Source: Hypericum androsaemum (taxonomy: Eukaryota > Streptophyta > Magnoliopsida > Malpighiales > Hypericaceae). Taken from it: a DNA stretch of 64,000 nt. The stretch's first letter is position 1. The number at the start of each line of letters is the position of its first letter. The translations under genes and the position numbers were made by a program. This document shows, piece after piece, positions 55,390-64,000 of this stretch. The notes beneath the pieces are model-generated. The model searched no databases and was not told the origin of the DNA. It was given only the letters and a program-made list of their open reading frames with translations. The stretch spans positions 10,361,153-10,425,152 of the forward strand of contig OZ023199.1 of NCBI GenBank assembly GCA_963995505.1, written 5' to 3'.

Positions 55390-57254
55390 ATGCTGCCCCG
55401 GCAGTGGACCCCACCTTGTGGGACCGAATGCACACACAAATACGCCGCCCTCACCCAAATCCCGTGTAATTCTCTCTCTCTATCCCCCCCTCTCTCCAAT
55501 TTCGTTGTGCCAATCTTGGTTGTGTTTATCTGCTTTTGTTTCTGAACAAAACGGGGATCGAGCGAAAATAACGAGGCGTGAGAAGCGAACGAAAATCCGC
55601 TCTGATATCATGTAAGAACAGACGAAAGTGACAGACTACATGTTTGTGCGTTTTGTGTTCGGACAGGGAGAGTGTTTTGCAAGAAGGGTTGCGGCGCCGA
55701 TGGTGACACCTTTGAAGAATGTGAGCTAATCCAATTTCACCCTCTTCTTCCAACCCCCCCCAACACACACAAAAGAATGAAGAAAATGTGAATTTTTTTT
55801 TGGGTGGATCTCGTCAAGTATTTTCGGGCCCTATTTAGGGTGTGGCTGTCCCAATATTGTCTTTTACATTTGTAAGGCTTGAACCCATAACTTTTTCTTC
55901 GGTGAATCAAAATTCCTTACGGCTTGGACCAACTCTCAATATTAGTGAAAATGTGATCTTTTTGGGTAGTCATAGAATCTCGATTTCTCATCGAGATGTT
56001 AGGTTATAGGATTGATGAGGAGGAAGTGCTCTTATTATGCCTATGTGGGGCGAGAACTGTTGAGGATTATTGATTATAATTTGAATTTGTTATTGATTGT
56101 TTGGACATTGGGGTGTACCTTAGGCTTGTCAGAATGCGAGGAGATATGCTACAAGGACCCTGTGTTGAAGGATCAGCAATGGAGCGCGTATATCGATCGT
56201 TCGCCTGGATCTGCCAGTTACTCCGAGGTCCGATTGCTATCTTATTATCCTTTTGTTTTTGATGATTCCGCTTTCGGTTATGTGGATGGTCTCGATGCGA
56301 GGCTATTACCGAGCTTCTTGTCCTGGTTCTCGCTCAGTTGGGCGTGTAATCTTTGCCATTTGCTTGTTCTGTGTTTGCTTTGTCCGAATAAGAGATTCAA
56401 TATTCCTCCAGCTTCCCTTGATCTTTGACAGCAGCAGCAATAATTGCTGAATCTTTAGGTGGATTTATAAAACCCGGCACATACTCCCAGCAACTTTACA
56501 CGCTGGCAACGCGGCTAGACCGGTTGAAAGCTCATCGATCTACCTTATCTTTATGGTAGTCACCGAAATGCTCGATGCATTGCAATGGCTAGTTGATCTT
56601 TTTCTGGGGATATATCATGTTCGACTGCAATGCTTGCGATTCTTAATTAATTTTAGTGCGCAACCATGCATACTGATGTACTTGAATGATCTGGTTTTGG
56701 CTCCTGAAGTTTGGTTGATACTGGATACAGGAATGCTTCCATGCGTGTGTATCTGGATGTGGTTTCAAGGTATCGTGATTTCTTCCGCTGTGACCTTTTG
56801 CTTTTTGTGTTACGCTGCCAGATTTTTACCATATAAAAAGTTCGGGATAGGTACTTTCATATGAATATGTTGTTCCGTGAAGTATTCACATGGTTGAAAC
56901 AGATGTCTGATTTCCAGACAGAAATCTCTTCAGCACACATTTATGCGAAATTCTGCTCTGGCTGACGATACCAATTCGTTGGTTGCGCTAATCGGTAGAT
57001 CTTGTGGGTAGATAGCGAACACTTTGAGATCTTATTTCCTTTTGTATCATTATCCAATAGCGTCCTTGGAAATGTCTAATTCGCTTCTTTGTGCTCCGCA
57101 GTTTGACATCGACCCGCATAGAGCTGATCAGATTCGTCCAAGCAAGCCTTGCCACACAACTCCTCCTAAGAAACCTCCACCCGTCGAGAAACCCCCTCCT
57201 CCATCTCTCGAACCCGGCGAACCTGCTGAAGATATACCTTGCACTTCCGCCTAG
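55390..57254 (+). CDS. Small plant-specific cysteine-rich protein, function unknown
   Basis: Five exons (55390-55465, 55667-55720, 56124-56227, 56731-56769, 57102-57254) join in frame to give 141 residues. The first codons read MLPRQWTPPCGTECTHKY. Across exon junctions follow TQIPWRVFCKKGCG, TFEECLSECEEICYKDP, QQWSAYIDRSPG and ECFHACVSGCGFKFDID. At least ten cysteines are spaced in C-x3-C and C-x3-C-x3-C pairs, and the tail is proline-rich (PPKKPPPVEKPPPP). There is no signal peptide or membrane segment. I recognise it as a conserved but unnamed plant family; the Cys pattern suggests metal binding or disulfides. The small exons and in-frame codons across splice sites support the model. The second intron hosts a SINE copy. 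Confidence 0.82.
55850..55942 (-). repeat. tRNA-derived SINE-like element with short duplication
   Basis: On the minus strand it runs from AGAGTTGGTCCAAGCCGTAA (box A-like) to TTATGGGTTCAAGCCTTAC (box B-like). CAATATT flanks both sides (about 55853 and 55938). It lies in the second intron of the cysteine-rich gene. Confidence 0.65.
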
Positions 57255-58221
57255 GTTTGGGAAAATGCTGAACAAGAAAGAAGTCGGGTAGAGGAAATAC
57301 AACATTGGTTAAAGCTCGTGCTTTGCCCCTCAAATTTTGTTAGATGATAGTTTCCTTAACATTCTTATTCGCACTTCTGGTCGGCCTAGTGATCACCGGA
57401 GCCCCCTAACATTCTCTTCGTCGAATTCGGAGAAGGTACATTTCGCCGGCCGCCCGGATACCCGGATTTTGACAGCATAGCCTGGATACAGAGGAAGATC
57501 TGTGAAGTGGTCATTGTCTGTGTTCATTAATCACTACTTTGGTGGAACAAAACTTGTACACTTGAAGAGGAGGGTGGTTTTGAAATTTCTGGTGATGGTC
57601 AGTCGCATTATGAGAATATGGAGAACATACGAATTGTGTAATGTTGATTTAATGAAATTTATCTTCATCTCTAGATCGCAAAATTTTGATTTCCTTTCAC
57701 TTGCTTCTAACTAACTTAATCGATTTTGAAATTTTAATTAGATTAAAGTACAATGAGAGAATGTTTTAAAAGCTTTATTCTGATATGAATTTATATTCAG
57801 TCGATAACGGATTGATTACTGGAAAAAAATCTCAATTGCCACCGGGTATGTATGTTATTTTCCATTTTCATGCTTTTTTATATGAATACAAAATTTGTTT
57901 CAACACATTCTAAATTTCAATTAATATACTTATTTTTAACATTAATTTTTAATCTTTTTGCAAAAGCATATTTTTTTTAGCAATAAATATATATATTAAT
58001 ATCGATTCGAGTAAATGTTCATTACATCTATTAAGATTGAATTGAAACTCGTACTAATTAACTAATCTAGATTTGACTCGGTCTAGAAAATTTCGTCTCG
58101 ACACCTGGATAAACGCTCTGATTCAAGTGTGTGCCACAGAAGAGGAGAGCATAAAGCTCAAAGACTTTGAATTTCTAAAACCCTAAACCCCCAAATTCGA
58201 TCGTAGAGGGAATCGAAAAAG
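57255..58221. other. 3' UTR and spacer before TFB2
   Basis: The first part is probably the 3' UTR of the cysteine-rich gene. AT-rich DNA follows, then a short leader (58130-58221) of TFB2. No other gene is visible. Confidence 0.45.
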
Positions 58222-61200
58222 ATGCCAGAGGTGAGGATAATAGCGAAGAACTTCATGGACATGGTGGCCTCCCTGCCCGCCATGAAGCTGGACCTCCTCT
58301 ACCAGAACCCCTTCATCTGCGAAGCCATTCTCAGGTTTCCTCCTAATCTCAATTTTTGCTCGCTAATTACCTTAAATTAGTGCTAATTGTTAATCCTCGC
58401 TGGCTAATTATTAAATTAAAGGTCGCTCCCTCCCCTGGCGAAGAAGTACGTCCTGCAAATGCTCTGCATCGACACCCCCGTCTCCGCCAAGGTCTTCCTC
58501 GAGTGGGTCCTACCGGATGGGGTCACCAAGCACCGTGTCGCTGTTGACCGGTTGATCCAGCTCCGGGTCTTCTTCGAGTCGGTTGACCGGTACTTGCTTT
58601 CGTTGCATTCCAAGTTTGTTGCTCTTAGTAGGCGCTGTTCGTTTCGCCGGGAAATTTACCGAAATGTTTAATGCGGGAGTTGCTTTCCATCCTAGTTAAG
58701 CATTCGTATTGCAGTTTTCCGGTGTTTGTTTGAACGCGGAATTTCTGAGAACATTTTGTGGATTTCAGATGCTTTGTGGGTTTGGTGGTTTTCAGGAAGA
58801 GGGAGTCCAGTTACAAGTTGAACCCCACTTTCCAGGCTAATCTTCAGAGGCATTTGCTTCATGGGTGAGTCCTTGTTTGTTTCTGATGCTGGCATTTCGG
58901 AATTGTTTCACGATCTGGGGGGGTTGCTCAATGTGAGTGGTTTGTGTGGTTAAAAGAGTGGAACTTTTGGTGCTGCAGTGGAGTGCTTCCAAGAGAACCA
59001 ATGCCGACGTCGATCACGGTCAGACTGCCTACTAGAGATGAGCTCGATGCTTATGCCCTTCAACAATGGGAGGTCTCTGAAACGGAACTTCCTAACGATT
59101 CTTTTGATTTTTGGTGTTCTGCCTGGTTATGTTTGCCCCTTTGGGAATTCTGTTCTTGTTTCCGTTGGTGCGGTTGTCATCCTCTGCCGTGATGATGATT
59201 CTTTTCAGTCACTATTTTCTGATGACATTACGTTCCTATTTTGTTACTAGAACTTCCTTCTGCAACTGATTGGCTCATCTACAGCCGAAAGACATACCAA
59301 CTTCAGCTCCTCTACTATGAAAGTCTTCCAGAGGGGTCTAGTGACTCAGAGGTAGAGTCACCCGTGTCACCTTTGATTGAAACAACCCAGAATTCGGCAT
59401 CAAACTAGGATATTTGTGTGGGTGACTAGTTGCATATCTTTATTGGCAGGGATAGAGAGGGACTGAAGCTAACGGAAAGTGGTTTCCAGTTCTTGGTATG
59501 TCAATCTTGGAAATGCTGATTGTCTTCTTCTGACGGGAAGTGAATTCGAGTTGGTGATATCTAGTGTTCTGTGAACCCATGTGATTGCAGTTAATGGATA
59601 CAAATGCCCAATTGTGGTACATAATCAGAGAGTATATATCAAATTCGGAGGTGTGGATTAATTTCTTGAATTCAATTTTCTGTTAAGTTTGTTACTTTTT
59701 TCTTCCATACAATATATAACTTCTGCTGCATTGTTTACATGTTCCTTGCTGTAATTTATCTGACAGCTCTCTGACACAAGTTTCTCCCTCGCTTCAGGAG
59801 CGAGATACGGATGCATCTGATCTGATTTCATTTCTGCTGGAGCTTAGCTTTCATGTCATGGGTGAGGTATGATGTCTCTAATTTACCTGTCGCTGATCCT
59901 AAGTTTGGTTGCTTTGCCTGATCACTAGTTATTGACTGACCTTTCTGGTTCGGGGAATACTTTCTTTGTTATATTTTCTGATCCATCCATCATTTCTATT
60001 CTCTAGCATATTTCAAGGCAAATCAGTTTACATGGAATTTTTTTTTCCTTCCCTTGTAAATTAGGCATACAACATGAATACATTGACTGAGACTCAGAAG
60101 AGTGTGATCAAGGACCTTGCAGATTTGGGTTTGGTCAAACTTCAGCAGGTTACTATGATTTTTGCAGAAATGACTTGCATATGCGGATACCCTCAATGGG
60201 CTATTCTTCTCACTTCAATTCTATTGGCAGGGCAGGAAAGAGAGTTGGTTTATACCCACTAAATTAGCTACAAATCTTTCTATGAGCTTAACAGATTCTT
60301 CAACAAGAAAGGAGGTGAGATTATTTTTAACTCTATTCCTAAATTTCTTGTCGTCAGATCATTTGTCAGCTTCCTGCTGTCCAGTTTCTCATATACGATG
60401 ACAAAGAACTTAAGGGAACATGTGCTTTTTTAGCTGTAATATTCAGCCAGGATTGGCTATTCTATTCACTAAATTAAAACTCATCTTGGAATCGGGAAGT
60501 TCGTCCAATTCTAGACACCCAATTCCCATTTCCTGGTGGCCTATCAGTTTTGGAGTTGCTACTTGTCTGCAAACTCATTATGGCCACCTTCTCCTAGTCC
60601 CCTAGTGGCCTAGTTTGGGTATGGAAACAAATGCAAGGTTCTGAACGGTGATTTGCTTAGTTCTTCTCAGACATTGTTGACTTTTGGTCTCAGGGATCTG
60701 TGGTGGTAGAAACCAACTTCAGGATGCACTCTTACTCATCATCTAAGCTTCATTGTGAAATCCTACGACTTTTCGCAAGGTTTGCCAGCTTATTACTTGA
60801 TAAGCGACTCCACTATCTTGCTTGAAATTGAAAAGGTTCTGGAAGTAGTGTTCTTTCGGGAGTCAAACTATGACTTTGAGCTTTGTCTTTCTTGTTCTGT
60901 TCCTATTGCTATAGCAAAGAGCTTCTGTCTGCTGTGCAGGGTCGAATATCAACTCCCCAACCTTATTGTTTCAGCAATAACAAGAGAAAGCTTGAATAGT
61001 GCCTTCGAACACGGCATCACGGGGGAGCAGGTCAGTTAGTTACCCTGTCCTATCCTACCCTGACTTCTGAAAAGTTCAGTAAACTACATGCCGGTGGCAT
61101 CTGTTCCACAAAAGCCCTCAAATCGAAAAATAGAAGCATACAAATCAGCGAGCTTTTGATAACCTGTTCATATAAAGATCTGTGCAGGCCCCCAAACAAA

Positions 61201-61928
61201 ATATTCACACAGCTTACTCCGAAATAAGCAAGTGCTTCATCCATTCTAGATGATGAATAGTGTCTTCCGCCTGGGAGTGCTTTACGTTTTGTTTGTTTGA
61301 TAACCCTTCAGTGCTTTACTTGTTTCTATCCTGAAGTTCTGGAAAACATTTTCACCCCTCTGAGGTTGAATCTTTTGTGGTTCAGATAATATCTTTTCTC
61401 CAGCAGAATGCCCATCCTCGTGTTGCGGAGAGGATTCCCTCTGTTCCCGAAAATGTCACAGATCAGGTAACGACCATTTACTTGTGTTTATGGACGTGTC
61501 TTTCTGTCCTGATCTATCCAAATATGTCCTGTTTGACTTGTAATTGAGGAAAATCTTAACAACTGCTTACACAGAAGTCGGGCTATTATGTTTGGATTTT
61601 CATCTGTCAAATTCTCTCTTTTTCCGCAGATAAGACTGTGGGAGTCGGATTTGAACAGAGTTGAGATGACACCTTCATATCTTTATGATGAATTCCCGTC
61701 CAAGGTGATCTAAATCATCATCATCATCTAGATGGTTAAGCCCATTTTATGTTCTTAGATCGCATTTAACAATATTTTTTTTCCATTTGATAGGAGGTCT
61801 TCGAGGCTGCATGCGATTACGCAAGGGAGTGGAATGGCTTCCTATGGGAGGACACGAAGAGAATGCGGCTGGCTGTCAAGGCAGATATCCACAACAACAT
61901 GAGAGAATATCTTCGCTCGCAGAAGTAG
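58222..61928 (+). CDS. TFB2: TFIIH core subunit TFB2 (p52/GTF2H4 homologue)
   Basis: Fifteen exons join in frame: 58222-58334, 58422-58589, 58796-58864, 58979-59072, 59251-59351, 59450-59495, 59591-59650, 59798-59866, 60065-60148, 60231-60314, 60694-60779, 60940-61030, 61386-61466, 61630-61704, 61794-61928. The product has 451 residues, as for plant TFB2. It begins MPEVRIIAKNFMDMVASLP and contains SLPPLAKKYVLQML, GGVLPREPMP, NPTFQANLQRHLLHG, ELSFHVMGEAYNMN, KDLADLGLVKLQQGRK and YDEFPSK. TFB2 anchors and stimulates the XPB helicase in TFIIH, serving promoter opening and nucleotide excision repair in the nucleus. No lesion was found. Every junction uses GT-AG and keeps frame. Confidence 0.96.
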
Positions 61929-62501
61929 CAGAATATCGTTGCTGCGCCTTTTTTCCCGACGGGTTGAACAGGATGATCGATCGGCCCCTGTGATAGGAGA
62001 CGCCACCCGAATCGTGATGCAGGGATCCACCAAGTTAGTCTTTGGTGTTGATTCAATGAGAGAGTGGAGTTGAAAATATCTCAAGTTTTTGTAGCTGCTG
62101 GGGTAGGGGTTCAATCAAGCTCTAATAGTTGATTCGTTTCATTTAGCGTCCAATTGATGGATCCTATTAAGTAATATCTATAGTTTCTCTCCGTATTTAA
62201 CACATCAAGCACTTGTCTTGGTTTGTTGTTATTCAAATATCAATTGTAAATATATAAATGAACCAAATGCCAACAATCGGAATCACAACATGAATTCATT
62301 TTCCCATTCCCTAGCTTGAAACAAACACGTCTTTTACGTTCTTATTGCTAGCCGAAACATTGTTCTTCGAATTTGATGGTTCCTTAAACAACTTAAGATT
62401 TTTTTTATCAGGGAGAATAAAAGAACCTCAAAGTAATTATATTCTGATAAAGAATATATATAAAAATACACTTGAAAGAGAGGGAAAAAAAAATAAAGAA
62501 A
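61929..62501. other. TFB2 3' UTR and AT-rich spacer
   Basis: No coding sequence is visible between the TFB2 stop and the tRNA gene. Confidence 0.5.
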
Positions 62502-62574
62502 TGTTGCTGCCCAGGATCGAACTGGAGACCTTCAGTGTGTAAGACTGACGTGATAACCACTACACCACAGCAAC
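62502..62574 (-). tRNA. tRNA-Val (anticodon TAC)
   Basis: On the minus strand a 73-nt cloverleaf has acceptor arms GTTGCTG and CAGCAAC with discriminator A, D arm GTGTAGTGGTTATCAC, anticodon stem TCAGT/ACTGA around loop CTTACAC, and T arm with AGTTCGATCCT. Anticodon TAC reads GUA. No intron. Confidence 0.93.
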
Positions 62575-63237
62575 CAGTTTGGTTACGAGTTCATTCTAGT
62601 ATAATATATAGAAAATGTTATACAGTTTTCATTAAATTTCTTCCTCGATTGGACAAATAGAGTTCTGTCACAACGTCCCCGTCAATTTTTTGGGGTCCAT
62701 TGTCATGATAGCTAATATGATTCTTTGAAAGATAAGCTGGTAGTAATATTTCTTATTACACTAATATTCCAGATCATAATCCAACATATTTCACTGCCGA
62801 TTCGTCGTACTATAAATTTATTACAACTAGTAACTAAATCGATCTATAGTGTTACATCAATTATGTCATACTAAACTGATCAAGTACCTTATCACTCGGA
62901 CCGATTGGTTTGGGACTTGGTGTACATAATACAGAGGAATATAGCTAGAGAATAGATGATTGGTTCTTGCTAGTGGGAATCGAAACCATGGAAACTAAAC
63001 ATGTTAAACAGATGAAGTGATGTCATTCTATTACAGATGGGACTACAAGTCTAAGCAATAAACACGATCAAGAGCTCCCACTTGAAATTACCCAAGAACT
63101 GAAATTTGCATGGCTCATGATTCCAAATATGTCAAGATGTTACAACATTGGGAAAGAATGAATAATTCTTACTCAAAAAAGCAGCAGCAGCAGCAGGGAA
63201 CCGTGACAAAATTAATGGTAAACCAACCACGAAGAAC
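62575..63237. other. 3' UTR and spacer beside the desaturase gene
   Basis: AT-rich, without a gene. A short (CAG)5-like run lies at 63180-63197, in the likely 3' UTR of the desaturase. Confidence 0.45.
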
Positions 63238-64000
63238 CTATTCGGATTTCTTGGTGGCACTTGACAGCTTCCTCTTCATGCGGCTGTAAGGGCCGACCGT
63301 CCGGTCCGTTATATACATGTAAATGACCTGGCTCCAAGACTTGTACGAATCTAATCCCTCGTAATACTCCGGCGCAATCTCCCTCACCTTGTGAAGCTTG
63401 TAGCCAGGAATCCTCGGGAAATCATGGTGCTCGTTGTGATAGCCGACGTGCCAAGTTAGGAGATTCAGAGGGCCGTAGTAAGAGTATGTCTCCTGCTTGG
63501 GGTTGAAGACGTAGTGCTCGGAGATGAAATGACCAGCCATGGGATGCATCCCGCCTCCAACGAATGTGGAGAGAATCAAGTACGCGAAAGATTTCCACCC
63601 GAAGAAGTAGACCATGGCCGCATCTAGGCCAAGTTGAATGAACAGGTTGGTGAACTCCCAGTAACCTGGGGGTTTCGGCTTGAGGAAAAGAGGTCGCAGA
63701 GCGTAAAAGAAGAGCTGGAAGATGACCCAAACCGATTTTGCGATGACGTTTGTCACAACATGTGCTTCTGTGAGACTTGGAATGTCCATATCAATCCCAT
63801 CCACACCTTGGAAGCGGTGATGCTCAAGGTGATACTTTTGGAACGTAACGGACATCGGGACACCAATAGGCAGGTTAGCGAAAATTCCGAGCCATCGGTT
63901 GTACACAGGGGTTGAGAAGGCTAGATTGTGGCTTAGCTCATGAATTGCCAGGAAAAGGTTGTGGTTCAAGAAAGAACCAAAGAAGTAAGCTAGTGCTAGT
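63238..64000 (-). CDS. DES1: Sphingolipid delta-4 desaturase (DES1/DEGS type), 5' end beyond window
   Basis: About 254 codons are seen, read from the right edge to a stop at 63238-63240; the first 60-70 residues lie outside. Three histidine boxes of a membrane di-iron desaturase are present: HELSHN, HLEHHRF and NEHHDFP, with GYHNEHHD typical of delta-4 sphingolipid desaturases. Hydrophobic segments surround them (for example VIFQLFFYALRPLF, AMVYFFG and YLILSTFVGGG). The enzyme introduces a 4,5 double bond into the long-chain base of dihydroceramide in the endoplasmic reticulum; in plants its products occur mainly in flowers and pollen. The C-terminus is basic (MKRKLSSATKKSE). The seen part has no intron or lesion. 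Confidence 0.93.
   Translation of the reverse strand, partial: LALAYFFGSFLNHNLFLAIHELSHNLAFSTPVYNRWLGIFANLPIGVPMSVTFQKYHLEHHRFQGVDGIDMDIPSLTEAHVVTNVIAKSVWVIFQLFFYALRPLFLKPKPPGYWEFTNLFIQLGLDAAMVYFFGWKSFAYLILSTFVGGGMHPMAGHFISEHYVFNPKQETYSYYGPLNLLTWHVGYHNEHHDFPRIPGYKLHKVREIAPEYYEGLDSYKSWSQVIYMYITDRTVGPYSRMKRKLSSATKKSE

Overview
This is nuclear DNA of a flowering plant. The evidence is genes split by GT-AG introns, plant-only families (CASP-like, LSD1-type zinc finger, class B heat stress factor, ASY4), eukaryotic tRNA genes, and plant mobile elements (Copia, Cassandra, MULE, hAT, SINE). The intron layout and families fit a eudicot. I cannot name the species.

Layout: (1) 1-12 kb is gene-bearing: a clipped coding end, tRNA-Leu, a CASP-like membrane protein (-), a hAT MITE, a Cassandra solo LTR, an LSD1 zinc-finger (LOL2-like) gene (+) and the meiotic axis gene ASY4 (-). 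(2) 12.5-20.7 kb is a nested transposon block: a hAT-like element, a minisatellite split by a MULE, and a 3.6-kb MULE with perfect 9-bp target duplications. The large MULE holds a fragment of nitrate reductase. One of its inverted repeats is split by about 2.2 kb that holds a second MULE (fragments of a DOMON gene and an LRX-type leucine-rich-repeat gene), degenerate telomere-like repeats and a tRNA-derived SINE. (3) 21-24 kb has an RMA-type RING E3 ligase with a long 5' UTR intron. (4) 24-32 kb is intergenic DNA, a long-inverted-repeat element and a deleted Copia element. (5) 32.6-47.4 kb has a short class B heat stress factor (+), GRXS17 (-), a Copia element of a second family (-) and a MutS2 homologue (-) whose Smr domain is decayed. 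(6) 47.5-55 kb has a hAT-like element and a second, longer copy of the first Copia family. (7) 55-64 kb is gene-rich: a small plant cysteine-rich protein (+), the TFIIH subunit TFB2 (+, 15 exons), tRNA-Val and the 3' part of a sphingolipid delta-4 desaturase (-).

The genes do not form a pathway; they are ordinary independent plant loci. Exon structures for CASPL, LOL2-like, ASY4, HSF, GRXS17, MUTS2, the cysteine-rich gene and TFB2 were built by hand from splice sites, and the reading frame is kept at every junction. The most notable material is the transposons that carry host gene pieces, the Smr loss in the MutS2 gene, and the expanded repeat region of the LSD1 zinc-finger gene. Family names rest on remembered motifs, not on a database search.
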